Assembly (NCBI RefSeq): GCF_000429045.1
Contig: NZ_KE386841.1
Span: forward strand, 349,666-413,665
Origin: Salinarimonas rosea DSM 21201
GTDB taxonomy: Bacteria; Pseudomonadota; Alphaproteobacteria; Rhizobiales; Beijerinckiaceae
DNA: 64,000 nt
Reading direction: 5' to 3'
The notes under the pieces: model-generated
What the model was told of the DNA's origin: nothing
Seen by the model: the letters and a program-made list of their open reading frames with translations, nothing else
The model's database searches: none
Program-made: the position numbers and the translations under genes
Shown: piece after piece, positions 17,094-26,601 of the stretch
Layout of the letters: each line of letters begins with the position of its first letter
Position numbering within the stretch: position 1 is the stretch's first letter

Positions 17094-17996
17094 ATGCGCA
17101 CCCTCGAGGCCCGTCTCCTCGTCGCAACGAGCGCCTTCCTCGCCGAAGGCATCCAGTGGAACGCCGAGCAGGGCCGGCTGTGGTGGACGGACATCCACGG
17201 CCGGCTGCTGCTCTCCTGCGACGCCGACGGCGGCGATCTGCGCAGCCTCGCGCTCCCGGAGCGGCTGACGGCCTTCGCCTTCGGGGAGGGCGGCCTCGTC
17301 CTCGCCGCCTTCGCGAGCGGCCTCTTCGTGCTCGACCCCGCGAACGGTGCGCGCCGGCGGCTGACCACGTACGAGCCCGATCGCCCGCAGACGCGCCTGA
17401 ACGACGGGCGCTGCGACCCCGCCGGCGCCTTCGTCGTGGGCGGGATGGACGAGGTGGACCTCGCGCCCGTCTCGAGCGTCGTGCGCTTCGACGGCGCGGC
17501 CGAGACGACGCTCGTCACCGGCATCGCCATCGCCAACGCCATCGCCTTTCCCGAAGGCGGCGCCGCGATGTACCTCGCCGACAGCCCGACGCGGACGATC
17601 TGGCGCTACGATCGCGATCCGGAAACCGGCGCCCTCGGCGAGCGGGAGGTGTTCGCGCGGGTTCCGGAAGGGGAGGGCGTGCCCGACGGCGCCTGCATCG
17701 ACGCCGCGGGCGCCCTGTGGAACGCGCGCTTCGACGGCGGGCGCGTCGAGCGTCTCCTGCCGGACGGCACGCCCGACATCCGGGTGCGCCTCCCCGTCTC
17801 GAAGGTCTCCTGCTGCTGCTTCGGCGGGGAAGACCTCGACCGCCTCTACATCACCACGGCGCGCGAGGGCATGACGCCCGACGCCTATGCCCGCGAGCCG
17901 CTCGCCGGCGGGATCTTCGTGTGCGATCTCGCGGGGGAGGGCATCCGCGGCCTGCCGGAGCGACGGTTCGGGGGGGCTCTGTCCCTGGAGGGGTGA
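17094..17996 (+). CDS. SMP-30/gluconolactonase/LRE family lactonase
   Basis: The 300-residue product is a six-bladed beta-propeller of the SMP-30 family. Metal-ligand motifs are visible: Glu18 in EGIQW, Asn in RLNDGRCD near residue 103, and Asp in GVPDGACID near residue 201; the LYITTAREGM segment near the end is also typical. Members hydrolyse aldonolactones in sugar oxidation or other small lactones. The ATG at 17094 has CCGGAGG upstream. It is divergent from the SDR gene and may act on the lactone that enzyme makes. Confidence 0.88.
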   Translation: MRTLEARLLVATSAFLAEGIQWNAEQGRLWWTDIHGRLLLSCDADGGDLRSLALPERLTAFAFGEGGLVLAAFASGLFVLDPANGARRRLTTYEPDRPQTRLNDGRCDPAGAFVVGGMDEVDLAPVSSVVRFDGAAETTLVTGIAIANAIAFPEGGAAMYLADSPTRTIWRYDRDPETGALGEREVFARVPEGEGVPDGACIDAAGALWNARFDGGRVERLLPDGTPDIRVRLPVSKVSCCCFGGEDLDRLYITTAREGMTPDAYAREPLAGGIFVCDLAGEGIRGLPERRFGGALSLEG

Positions 17997-18067
17997 GAGC
18001 CTGTCATCCGCATGTCATCGCGCCGCGGGACACGGCGCGATCGTCCGGCGACGACACGGGAGAGACG

Positions 18068-19126
18068 ATGGGCGGGCTCGAGCTCGACGAGGTGACCAAG
18101 GCGTTCGGGGCGAGCCGGGCGGTGGACGACGTGAGCCTCGTCGTCGACCCCGGCGCGTTCGTCGCCCTGCTCGGCCCGTCCGGTTGCGGCAAGACCACGC
18201 TCTTGCGCCTCGTCGCCGGCCTGGAGCGGCCGAGCGCCGGGCGCATCGCCATAGCGGGGCGGGTCGTCGCCGAGGGCGGGCGCTTCGTCGAGGCGGAGGA
18301 GCGCGGGCTCGGCATGGTGTTCCAGTCCTACGCGCTGTGGCCGCACATGTCGGTGGCCGACAACGTGGCCTTCGGGCTGAAGGTGCGCCGCCTGCCCGCC
18401 GAGAAGCGCCGCCGGCGCATCGCGGACGCGCTCGCCATGGTGGGCCTGTCCGAGCTCGCCGACCGCAGGCCGGCACAGCTCTCCGGCGGCCAGCGCCAGC
18501 GCGTGGCGCTGGCGCGCTGCCTCGCGCTCGAGCCGCCGCTCGTGCTCCTCGACGAGCCGCTCGCCAATCTCGACGCGCACCTGCGCGAGACCATGCAGCG
18601 CGAGTTCCGCCGCCTGCATCGCGAGACCGGGGCGACCTTCGTCATCGTCACCCACGACCAGGCGGAGGCGATGGCGCTGGCGGACACGATCGCCGTCATG
18701 CACGAGGGCCGCCTGCAGCAGGTCGCGACCCCGCACGGCCTCTACTCGGCGCCGGCGACGGAGATGGTGGCGCGCTTCATCGGGCGCGGTGCGCTCGTGC
18801 CGGTGGCGATCCTGGAGCCCGCCCGCGACGGCCGGCTGACGGTCTCGCTGGCCGGCCGCACGCTCCCCGCCCGCGGGGCCGCGACGGTGCCCGGCCCCGG
18901 CCGCCTCGTGCTCCGCGCGGAGACGCTGGCCCTGAGCGATGCCGCGGACGCGATCCCCGCCCGGGTGGTCGACGCGGTCTATCGCGGCGGCTTCCACACG
19001 CTGGAGATCGCCATCGACGGCGTCGAGGGCGGGCTCGTCCAGGTCCAGTCCCGCGAGGCGCCGGCGCCGGGGGACCGGGTCGGGCTCGCGATCACGGATC
19101 CCTGGGCGCTGCCGGCCGGCGGATGA
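18068..19126 (+). CDS. ABC transporter ATP-binding protein (spermidine/iron/phosphonate importer type)
   Basis: The 352-residue ATPase has Walker A GPSGCGKTT at 36-44, a Q-loop in VFQSYALWPHM, signature LSGGQRQRV near 138, Walker B VLLDEP near 160, an H-loop VTHDQ, and a C-terminal TOBE-like regulatory domain from about residue 235. This is the layout of PotA/FbpC-type import ATPases. No binding protein or permease gene is nearby, so its partners must be elsewhere. It follows the lactonase gene by 71 bp on the same strand; whether they are co-transcribed is open. Confidence 0.88.
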   Translation: MGGLELDEVTKAFGASRAVDDVSLVVDPGAFVALLGPSGCGKTTLLRLVAGLERPSAGRIAIAGRVVAEGGRFVEAEERGLGMVFQSYALWPHMSVADNVAFGLKVRRLPAEKRRRRIADALAMVGLSELADRRPAQLSGGQRQRVALARCLALEPPLVLLDEPLANLDAHLRETMQREFRRLHRETGATFVIVTHDQAEAMALADTIAVMHEGRLQQVATPHGLYSAPATEMVARFIGRGALVPVAILEPARDGRLTVSLAGRTLPARGAATVPGPGRLVLRAETLALSDAADAIPARVVDAVYRGGFHTLEIAIDGVEGGLVQVQSREAPAPGDRVGLAITDPWALPAGG

Positions 19127-19219
19127 CGCGTCCGTGATCGCCCGCGCGGCCTCCGCTCGAGCGGCGTTAAGGTCGTGCATGCAGGCTGTGTGCGGTTCCA
19201 TGCAACGTGAGCGACGACG

Positions 19220-20842
19220 ATGCGTCTGTTTTCCTCGGTGCCGATCTGGGCTCGTGTCGCCGCGCTCGCGGCCCTGCCGGCGATCGGCCTGCTCGTAGTG
19301 CTGCTCGTCGTCGTCCAGGGGCAGCGTGCGATCGACGACGCCGCGGCGCGCGCGGACGCGCGGGCGCGGATCACCGACACCGTCCGCGTCCTGCAGACCG
19401 GCTTCGCCACGATGCGCGTCGCCGAACGGGAGACGATGCTCGGCGGCGACGGCGAGGCCTTCGCCGCCCGCCGGGCCGAGGCCGAGGCTTTCCTGCAGGC
19501 GATCGCATCGAGCGAGGCCGGCACGAACCTCGCGGGCACGGTCTCGGCCACCCGCGACGCGCTGGCGGCCTATGCGGACGCGGTGGTCGGCGGCGCGGGC
19601 CGCGATACGGTCGACGAGCGCTACGCCGAGGCGCTCGGGCTGTCGGAGCAGGTGGCGGCGCTCGCCGATCGCGGGAGGCTCGCGGCCGTGCGGGAGGCCC
19701 GCGCCGTCTCCGCCCGCGTGTCGCGAGACGGGCTCGTGGCGGTGGCTGCCGCCATCCTCGTGGCGAGCCTCGTCGCCATGCTGGTCGCGCGCTCGATCGT
19801 CGGCGAGCTGCGCACCCTCGGGGCGGCCATGCGTCGGCTCGCCTCCGGCGACTACATGACGGACGTGCCGCTCTCCGGCTCCAGGACCGAGATCGGCACG
19901 ATGGCCGGTATCCTCCAGGGACTGCGTGTCACGCTCGCCCGCAGCGCCGCGGACGCCGCCGCCGCCGCCGCCGCCCAGGAGGAGCGCGCCGCGCGCGGGG
20001 ACGAGATCGAGGGGCTCGCACGGGACTTCGAGGCCGCGATCGGCGCCGCGCTCGAGGCGGTGGGTGCGGCGACGTCCGACCTGACCGCCATCGCCGGTCG
20101 GCTCGGCGGTATCGCCGATGCGGTGGAGGACCGGGCCGTCGAGGCGGCGGACGCCGCGGCCATGACGGCGCAGACCGTGGAGGGCTCGGTGGAGGCGGCC
20201 GGCCAGCTCTCCGTCACGATCGGCGAGGTGGGCGACACCACCGCTCGGTCGCGCGCGATCGCCGAACGTGCCGTCACCGAGATGCGATCGGCGCGCGCCA
20301 CGATGGACGATCTCTCCGCCGCCGGGGCCCGGATCGGCGACGTCGTCTCGCTGATCGAGGCCGTGGCGGCGCAGACGAACCTGCTCGCGCTCAACGCCAC
20401 GATCGAGGCGGCCCGCGCGGGCGACGCCGGTCGCGGCTTCGCCGTCGTCGCCGCCGAGGTGAAGGAGCTGGCCGGCCAGACCGCCCGCGCGACCGAGGAG
20501 ATCATGGGACATGTCGGTGGCATGCGCGACGCGGTCGGGCGCGCCACGGGCGCGATCGGTGCGGTGGAGGGCGTGATCGAGGAGGTCTCGACGATCGCGG
20601 ATGCGCTCGCCGGTGCGGTGGAGGCGCAGGGCGCCTCCGTCGGCGCCATCGCGGGATCGTCGGCACAGGCGGCCGACGGCGCCCGCGCGAGCGCCGGCCG
20701 GATCGACGCCGCCCGCCTGGCCGCGCGCGAAGGCGCCGACGCTTCCCGTTCGGTCTCGGACGTCTCCGAGACGCTCGGGCGCGAGGCGGCGGGCGTGGCC
20801 GAGCGGGTGCGCGGCTTCCTCGCCGCCGTGCGCGCGGCGTGA
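19220..20842 (+). CDS. Methyl-accepting chemotaxis protein
   Basis: The 540-residue receptor has membrane segments at about 12-33 and 171-191. They enclose a ~140-residue helical sensor domain with no recognised fold, followed by a HAMP domain (192-245) and the cytoplasmic signalling coiled coil. The highly conserved hairpin tip ([20 protein letters not shown] through [12 protein letters not shown]) spans residues 384-424. There is no CheR/CheB pentapeptide at the C-terminus. It overlaps the following metallo-beta-lactamase-fold gene by four bases, so the two are probably translated together. The ligand is unknown. Confidence 0.92.
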   Translation: MRLFSSVPIWARVAALAALPAIGLLVVLLVVVQGQRAIDDAAARADARARITDTVRVLQTGFATMRVAERETMLGGDGEAFAARRAEAEAFLQAIASSEAGTNLAGTVSATRDALAAYADAVVGGAGRDTVDERYAEALGLSEQVAALADRGRLAAVREARAVSARVSRDGLVAVAAAILVASLVAMLVARSIVGELRTLGAAMRRLASGDYMTDVPLSGSRTEIGTMAGILQGLRVTLARSAADAAAAAAAQEERAARGDEIEGLARDFEAAIGAALEAVGAATSDLTAIAGRLGGIADAVEDRAVEAADAAAMTAQTVEGSVEAAGQLSVTIGEVGDTTARSRAIAERAVTEMRSARATMDDLSAAGARIGDVVSLIEAVAAQTNLLALNATIEAARAGDAGRGFAVVAAEVKELAGQTARATEEIMGHVGGMRDAVGRATGAIGAVEGVIEEVSTIADALAGAVEAQGASVGAIAGSSAQAADGARASAGRIDAARLAAREGADASRSVSDVSETLGREAAGVAERVRGFLAAVRAA

Positions 20843-21960
20843 CGGGCGGGCGCATCCGGGTCACGGCCGTTTCCGGCTTCGGCGCGAAGGGGCCGGCCTG
20901 CTTCCTCGTGGAGATCGCCGGCGCGCGGCTCCTGCTCGATTGCGGCGTGGGACCCGATCGCGGCCTGCGGCCCGACCTCTCCGGCGTGGGGCCGATCGAC
21001 GCCGTGCTCCTCAGCCACGGCCACGCCGACCACGTCGGCGCCCTCGACCTGATCGCGCCCGCCGTGCCGCTCCATGCCACGGGCACCGTGATCGCGCTGG
21101 CCGGGCATCCGGCGCTCGCGCGGGCGCGGCCCCTGCCGCTCGCCGGGGAGGCGACGATCGCTGGCGTGCGGGTGGAGACCGGGCGGGCGAGCCATGCTCC
21201 GGGCGGCGTCTGGATCCGTCTCGGCGGACCCGACGGGGTGCTCTATACCGGCGACTTCACGGCGGAGAGCCCGGCCTGGCCGCTCGATCCGATGCCGCCC
21301 GCCCGGCTCGTGATCGCCGACGCGGCCTACGGCACCTGGGACGTGCCGCTCGCGGAGGCCGCCGCGCCGATCGTCGCCCGTGCACGAGCCGGCGCAGCCC
21401 TGCTGCTGCCGTGCCCAGCGGACGGACGCGGCCTCGACATGGCGCTCGCGATTGGGGATGGCGCGCGCGTGCGGCTGTGCCCGGCGCACCGGCAGGTCGC
21501 CGAGATCGCGCTGGCGCAGGGCCTCCTCGCCGATGCGGCGGTGGCGCGGGCCGTCGCCCGCCTGCTCGACGCGGAGGCGCCGCTGGGCGAGGCGAGCCCG
21601 CCCGACGGCGTCATGATCGCCGCCGGCCCCAATGCCGAGAGCGGCGTCGCCGCCGCACTCTTCGCACGGGCGGGATCCGCGCGTGCGGGATCCGCGCGGC
21701 CGATGGAGACGATCTTCACCGGCCATGTCGCCCTGGGCACGCCCGCCGCGGCGGCGGTGGCGCAGGGCCGCGCGCGCTTCCTGCGCTGGAACGTGCACCC
21801 GCGGCTGCGCGACCTGCGCGCGCTCTGCGAGGCGACCCGGCCGCGGACGCTGATGCCCGCCTTCCTGCCGGCCGAGCACCGGCCCGCGCTCGCCGACGCG
21901 CTCGCCGGCGCACTCCCCGCCGGGCGGCTCGCCGAGGGCCCGACGCTCGAGGCCGACTGA
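20839..21960 (+). CDS. Metallo-beta-lactamase-fold hydrolase
   Basis: The 373-residue protein has the metal motif SHGHADHVG (His60, His62, Asp64, His65) and the second ligand group in LYTGDFT near residue 138. Its overall pattern resembles MBL proteins with an inserted cap related to beta-CASP nucleases, though nuclease activity is not proven. The start is a GTG at 20839 that overlaps the chemoreceptor stop as GTGA. The downstream gene is convergent. Close coupling of a chemoreceptor and an MBL protein is unusual, and no role is proposed. Confidence 0.78.
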   Translation: MTGGRIRVTAVSGFGAKGPACFLVEIAGARLLLDCGVGPDRGLRPDLSGVGPIDAVLLSHGHADHVGALDLIAPAVPLHATGTVIALAGHPALARARPLPLAGEATIAGVRVETGRASHAPGGVWIRLGGPDGVLYTGDFTAESPAWPLDPMPPARLVIADAAYGTWDVPLAEAAAPIVARARAGAALLLPCPADGRGLDMALAIGDGARVRLCPAHRQVAEIALAQGLLADAAVARAVARLLDAEAPLGEASPPDGVMIAAGPNAESGVAAALFARAGSARAGSARPMETIFTGHVALGTPAAAAVAQGRARFLRWNVHPRLRDLRALCEATRPRTLMPAFLPAEHRPALADALAGALPAGRLAEGPTLEAD

Positions 21961-21979
21961 GCCTCCGTCCCGCCTCGCC

Positions 21980-23176
21980 CTAGCCCTCCTCCCGCGCCGC
22001 CACCGTGGTGCCCGGCACGATCCGGTCGCTGGCGTGGAGGATCACGGTCTCGCCGGGCTCGAGCCCCGAGAGCACCTGGGCCGAGCGCATCGTGCGCTCG
22101 CCGAGCGTCACGGGCCGCACCCGCGCGATGCCCTCCTCGACGACGAACACGGCCCATTCGCCGCCCTCGCGGAAGAGCGCGCCGAGAGGGACCTGGAGGA
22201 CGTCCTCCTCCTGCCAGACGACGATCCGCGCGACGACCCGGTAGCGGTGCCCGAGCTGGCCCCGCGCCGCGCCGGGATCGAGCAGGGCGAGGACGACGCG
22301 CACGCGCTGCTCCTCGATGCCGAGCGCCGAGACCTCGGTGAAGGCCGTCGGCTCGACGCGGACGACCCGCGCCTCGAGCGGCTGCTCGCCGCCCCAGTCG
22401 TCGATGATCGCGGGGGCGCCGGGCACGACGCGCACCGCGTCGCGGGAGAGGAGGTCGACGACCACCTCGAGCCTGTCGGGGTCGCCGACCTCGACGAGGG
22501 GCGTGCCGGCCTGGACCACCTGCTCGCTCTCCACCAGGACGCCGAGCACGCGCCCGTTCACCGGGGCGCGGACCTGGATGCAGCAGGCGGCGGAGGCCTC
22601 GGTGTCGCCGCCGGGCTGGATCAGGTTCGCCCGCGCGCTCTCGAGCTCCCGCACGCGCACCTCCCGCGTCGCCTCTGCCGAGGCGAGCGCGCTTTCGGCC
22701 GAGCGCACGGCGAGGCGGACCCGGTCGAGCTCGCGCGTGGAGATCGCCTCGCGGCGCGACAGCTCCTCGGCGCGGGCGAGATCGCTCTCGGCGAATTCCA
22801 GCTCGGCCGCAGCCTGGCTCACCTGCGCCTGCGCCAGCGACACGGCGGAGGCCGCGGCCTCGACGGCGGCCTCGGCGACGCGTTGCGAGCGCACGTCGAG
22901 GAAGGCGGGCGCCATGGGCTCGATCACCGCGAGGATGGTCTCGCCCGCCACGACGACGTCGCCGACGCGCCGGGGCGAGCGCTGGAGCGTGCCGCCGGTC
23001 GGCGCCGAGACGGTGTAGACGTCCTCGATGCGCGCGATGCCCTCGTCCTCGACGCGCACCACCATCGGCCCGACGGCGATCACGGCGAGGTCGGCGGGGA
23101 CCGGCCGGGGCCACAGGGCCCAGGCGGTCGCGGCGGCGAGCGCGAGGAGCACGATCGCGACGATGAGGCGCTTCAT
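21980..23176 (-). CDS. Periplasmic adaptor of an ABC exporter (HlyD/MacA family)
   Basis: The 398-residue protein has an N-terminal membrane anchor (residues 3-20). It shows the typical adaptor order: first biotinyl-lipoyl half (VSAPTGGTLQRS), a long coiled-coil hairpin rich in Ala and Glu (about residues 100-195), second lipoyl half (VRAPVNGRVLGVLVE), and beta-barrel and proximal domains. It is the last gene of a three-gene operon with an FtsX-type permease (4-bp gap) and an ATPase. The system should export a substrate from the inner membrane or periplasm. No outer-membrane channel gene is adjacent. Confidence 0.88.
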   Translation of the reverse strand: MKRLIVAIVLLALAAATAWALWPRPVPADLAVIAVGPMVVRVEDEGIARIEDVYTVSAPTGGTLQRSPRRVGDVVVAGETILAVIEPMAPAFLDVRSQRVAEAAVEAAASAVSLAQAQVSQAAAELEFAESDLARAEELSRREAISTRELDRVRLAVRSAESALASAEATREVRVRELESARANLIQPGGDTEASAACCIQVRAPVNGRVLGVLVESEQVVQAGTPLVEVGDPDRLEVVVDLLSRDAVRVVPGAPAIIDDWGGEQPLEARVVRVEPTAFTEVSALGIEEQRVRVVLALLDPGAARGQLGHRYRVVARIVVWQEEDVLQVPLGALFREGGEWAVFVVEEGIARVRPVTLGERTMRSAQVLSGLEPGETVILHASDRIVPGTTVAAREEG

Positions 23177-23180
23177 CTGA

Positions 23181-25547
23181 TCATTCTCGGGTCTTGAGGA
23201 CGGCGATGAGATCGAGCCGATCGATGCGCCGGCGCACGATCAGCCCGGAGACGAGGGCGGCACCCACGACGACGAGGCTCGCCCAGGCGTAGACCTCGCG
23301 GTTGACGACGAGAGGCACACGGTAGAGCTCGCTCTCGAAGCCCGCCGCCATCGCCACCGCGAAGCCGTAGCCGATCAGCCAGCCGAGAGGCTGGGCCAGC
23401 AGCACCAGGATCGCGAGCTCGGAGAGCAGGATCCAGGAGATCTCGGCCTTGGTGAAGCCGAGCACCCGCAGCGAGGCGAGCTCGCGGCCCTGCTCGGAGA
23501 GCGAGATCCGGGCGAAGTTGTAGACGACGCCGAAGGCGATGATCGCCGCGAGCCCGGCGTAGATCGACACCATCGTCAGGAGGTTCTGCGCCAGCGTCTC
23601 GCGGAACTTGGCGAGCGAGACGCGCTGGAGCGCGACGAAGCTCGCGGCGGGAATGGCCTTGAGCTCGGCGAACAGCGCCTCGCGGCGCGTCTCGTCGAGC
23701 GAGAGGTGCACGCCCGAGACCAGCGCGCCTTCCCGCATCAGCCTGTTGACCGTTCCGATGTCGGCATAGGCCATCAGGCCGAGATAGCCCTCGACCACCA
23801 TGGCGACGGGCATCGTCACCGTGCGTCGGTCGCCGGCCATCAGCTCGACCTCGACGACGTCGCCGGTCTCGACGCGCAGGATGGCGGCGAGCTGGTCGGA
23901 GAGCGCGAGCCCCGTCTCCGGCATGTGCACGGGCGCGAGATCGCTGCCGAGCACCCGGCTGAGGTCGGGATCGTCCGGCTTCCCGGTGATGGCGGCGCGC
24001 CGCTCGACGTTGGCGGCGCGGATCTTCACCGGCACGGAGCGATAGGGCTCGGCGGCCATGACGCCGGGCAGCCGGGCGATCTCCTGGACGGCGGAGGCCT
24101 CCCGCTCGCCGACGAAGGTGATCGTGGCGTCCTGCCTGTCGGAGCGCTGGAAGGTCACGTCGATCATGAACTCGATCGAGCCGAAGGACCAGAACGAGCC
24201 GACCAGGATCGAGGTCGCGAGCGCGATGCCGACGAGCCCGCCCAGCGAGCGCGCGGGATAGCGCACGAGATGGCGCATGGTCATCACCGCCGACTGCGGC
24301 ATGCGCAGCGCGGCGTGCAGCCGGTCGAGCAGCGTGCGCCGGTAGCGCGCCGGCGCCGGCGGCGTCATCGCCACGGCCGGGGCGAGGCGCACCACGCCCG
24401 TCGCCGCCTTGAGCGCCCCCACGATCGCGGCGGCGAGGGTGACGCCCACCGCCACCAGGTAGACCGACGGGCTCATCTGGAAGATCAAGAAGGGGAAGTG
24501 GAAGAAGTCGCCGTACATCCGCGTCAGGCCCGTGCCGAGCCACGTTCCCGCTGCGGAGCCGAGCGCGGCGCCGATCAGCGCGATCGCGGCGACGAACTTC
24601 AGGTAGTGCATGCCCACGGCGAGGTTGGAGTAGCCGAGCGCCTTGAGGAGCCCGATCTGCTCGCGCTCGAGCGTGATCAGCCGCGCCAGGGTCATGTTGA
24701 CGAGGAAGGCCGCCACGACGAGGAAGATCGGCGGCAGGATCCGGCTCATCGCCTGGAGCTGGGTCAGCTCCGCGTCGAGGAAGGCGTGGGAGAGCTGGTC
24801 CTTGCGCCCGTGCGCGCCCTCGCCGCCGTAGGGGGCGAGGATGCGGTCGATCTCCTCGATCACGGCGCTCTCGGAGGCGCCGCGCAGCAGGCGCACGCGC
24901 AGGTCCGAGAAGGCACCCTCGAGGTCGTAGGCGGCGGCGAGCGCGGCGCGCGACATCCACACGACGCCGAAGCGCCGATCGTCCGGCATCAGGTCCCAGG
25001 GTCCGAGCGCGTAGACGAACTCGGGCGAGAGCGCGGTGCCGACGATGGTCAGCTCGCGCTTCACGCCGTTGAGGATGGCCGAGAAGGTGGAGCCGATCTC
25101 GTAGCCGTGCGCCTGGGCGAACGGCTCGGAGACGACCACCTCCCGCGTCGCGCCCGGCAGGGGCGTGCGGCCCGAGCGCAGCGTGATCAGGTCGAGCGTC
25201 TGCTCGCCGAGGTCGGGCAGCGAGACGAAGATCGCCGAGGCGGGCTCCGGCATCTCCGAGAGGTCGAGCAGCGCGATCTTGCCGACGCGCGTCTCCACGG
25301 CGCCGACGCCGTCGATCTCGGCGATCCGTGCGGCGATCCGCTCGGGCGCGCGGGTCACGCTCGCGAACACGTCCGAGAAGCGGTTGCGCTCGTAGTAGGC
25401 CGCGCGGGTCTCAGACAGCGAGGCGTGGGCGCCGACGCCCAGGATCAGCGTCGCGACGCCGGCCGCCATCACGAGCGCGATCGCGAGCGCCTGCGGCCAC
25501 AGCCGCACGAGGTCTCGCAGGAGCTTGCGGTCGAGGGCGCTCGTCAC
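23181..25547 (-). CDS. ABC transporter permease with two FtsX domains
   Basis: The 788-residue permease has an N-terminal membrane helix, a large periplasmic domain (about 45-265), and a three-helix FtsX core (about 270-400). A further helix, a second periplasmic domain and a second FtsX core (about 660-780) follow. The motif [14 protein letters not shown] in the first core and [14 protein letters not shown] in the second are the coupling helices facing the ATPase. This duplicated arrangement belongs to exporters rather than to MacB, which is fused to its ATPase. It lies between the ATPase (13-bp gap) and the adaptor (4-bp gap). Confidence 0.9.
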   Translation of the reverse strand: MTSALDRKLLRDLVRLWPQALAIALVMAAGVATLILGVGAHASLSETRAAYYERNRFSDVFASVTRAPERIAARIAEIDGVGAVETRVGKIALLDLSEMPEPASAIFVSLPDLGEQTLDLITLRSGRTPLPGATREVVVSEPFAQAHGYEIGSTFSAILNGVKRELTIVGTALSPEFVYALGPWDLMPDDRRFGVVWMSRAALAAAYDLEGAFSDLRVRLLRGASESAVIEEIDRILAPYGGEGAHGRKDQLSHAFLDAELTQLQAMSRILPPIFLVVAAFLVNMTLARLITLEREQIGLLKALGYSNLAVGMHYLKFVAAIALIGAALGSAAGTWLGTGLTRMYGDFFHFPFLIFQMSPSVYLVAVGVTLAAAIVGALKAATGVVRLAPAVAMTPPAPARYRRTLLDRLHAALRMPQSAVMTMRHLVRYPARSLGGLVGIALATSILVGSFWSFGSIEFMIDVTFQRSDRQDATITFVGEREASAVQEIARLPGVMAAEPYRSVPVKIRAANVERRAAITGKPDDPDLSRVLGSDLAPVHMPETGLALSDQLAAILRVETGDVVEVELMAGDRRTVTMPVAMVVEGYLGLMAYADIGTVNRLMREGALVSGVHLSLDETRREALFAELKAIPAASFVALQRVSLAKFRETLAQNLLTMVSIYAGLAAIIAFGVVYNFARISLSEQGRELASLRVLGFTKAEISWILLSELAILVLLAQPLGWLIGYGFAVAMAAGFESELYRVPLVVNREVYAWASLVVVGAALVSGLIVRRRIDRLDLIAVLKTRE

Positions 25548-25560
25548 GGTCCGCTCCGCC

Positions 25561-26283
25561 TCACCAGGTGACCTCCTCGGGCCGCAGCCGCGCCGCGTTC
25601 GTCTCTACCGCCTGGATGCGCCCGTCGGCGAAGCGCACGACGCGGTGGGCGATCGCGGCGATGCCCGCGTTGTGGGTGATGACGAGGGTCGTCGCGCCGA
25701 AGGATTCGTTGACGCGGGTCAGCGCGTCGAGAACCTTCACGCCCGTCTTCGAATCGAGCGCGCCGGTGGGCTCGTCGCAGAGCAGCACCTCGGGGCGCTT
25801 GGCGATGGCGCGGGCGATGGCGACGCGCTGCTGCTCGCCGCCGGAGAGCTGGGCGGGGAAGTGGTCCATCCGGTCGCCGAGCCCGACGATGTCGAGCGCC
25901 TCCTCCGGGCGCATCGGATGGCGGGCGATCTCGGTGACGAGCCGCACGTTCTCGCGTGCCGACAGGCTCGGCACGAGGTTGTAGAACTGGAAGACGAAGC
26001 CGACGTGGTCCCGCCGATAGGCGGTGAGCGCCGCGTCGCTCGATCGGGAGAGGTCGTGATCCTGGAACCAGGCCTCGCCGGAGGTCGGCCGGTCGAGGCC
26101 GCCGATGATGTTGAGGAAGGTCGACTTGCCGGAGCCCGACGGCCCGAGCAGCACCACGAACTCGCCCGCGCACGCCTCGAAGTCGACGCCGCGCAGCGCG
26201 TGGACCTCCACCTCCCCGGTGCGGTACACCTTGGCGAGAGCGCGGGTGCGAAAGACGAGCGGGGGAGGGGTCTCGACGTTCAT
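25561..26283 (-). CDS. ABC exporter ATP-binding protein (MacB/LolD type)
   Basis: The 240-residue ATPase has Walker [10 protein letters not shown], the Q-loop region [20 protein letters not shown], signature LSGGEQQRV, Walker [13 protein letters not shown] and H-loop VITHN. This is the pattern of MacB/LolD exporters. The ATG at 26283 was chosen because it is the first with family similarity. A TTG 36 bases upstream is also in frame and would begin inside the FNR-type box, so it is unlikely. Neither start has a good Shine-Dalgarno. It heads the operon ATPase-permease-adaptor. Confidence 0.88.
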   Translation of the reverse strand: MNVETPPPLVFRTRALAKVYRTGEVEVHALRGVDFEACAGEFVVLLGPSGSGKSTFLNIIGGLDRPTSGEAWFQDHDLSRSSDAALTAYRRDHVGFVFQFYNLVPSLSARENVRLVTEIARHPMRPEEALDIVGLGDRMDHFPAQLSGGEQQRVAIARAIAKRPEVLLCDEPTGALDSKTGVKVLDALTRVNESFGATTLVITHNAGIAAIAHRVVRFADGRIQAVETNAARLRPEEVTW

Positions 26284-26318
26284 GAATGGCGAGAAATACC
26301 GCTTTACGGCACTCCGCA

Positions 26319-26332
26319 ATGATCCTGATCAA
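26319..26332 (-). promoter_or_regulatory. FNR/FixK-type box upstream of the ABC exporter operon
   Basis: On the minus strand the site reads TTGAT-CAGG-ATCAT, a 9 of 10 match to the consensus TTGAT-N4-ATCAA. Its centre is 42.5 nt upstream of the first start codon of the exporter operon. This is the best such match noticed in the window. Confidence 0.65.
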
Positions 26333-26475
26333 TGCTCGGGCGCGATTTTCGCGCTTTTCTCCCGAAATCACAGTTTCGCCGTTTTCGCGCCCCGAGCGCG
26401 CCCCGATGGGCTGCGATCAATGATCATGCCTCGCTGGTTCGTGGTCTCGGTCTACCGGACACGTCAGCCCCCCAG

Positions 26476-26550
26476 CCCCCCGGTTCATCGGGGTCACGAA
26501 CGCAAACAGTCAGAGGCGGGCCGTCCTTCGGGACGGCCCAATTTTTTTGT
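26476..26550 (+). ncRNA. Candidate small RNA with a strong intrinsic terminator
   Basis: On the plus strand a 9-bp stem (GGGCCGTCC, loop TTCG, GGACGGCCC; 26518-26539) is followed by AATTTTTTT, a textbook intrinsic terminator. A second small hairpin (CCCCG/CGGGG) lies just before it at about 26477-26493. No plus-strand gene precedes it: both flanking genes are on the minus strand. The 5' end of a possible transcript is not determinable; a start between about 26400 and 26470 would give 80-150 nt. The rest of the 318-bp gap holds the exporter promoter. Confidence 0.5.
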
Positions 26551-26601
26551 CGCGACGCCTTCGTGCTCGTCACGACGCCTCGGACCCCTCCGCGCGCGCC
26601 T

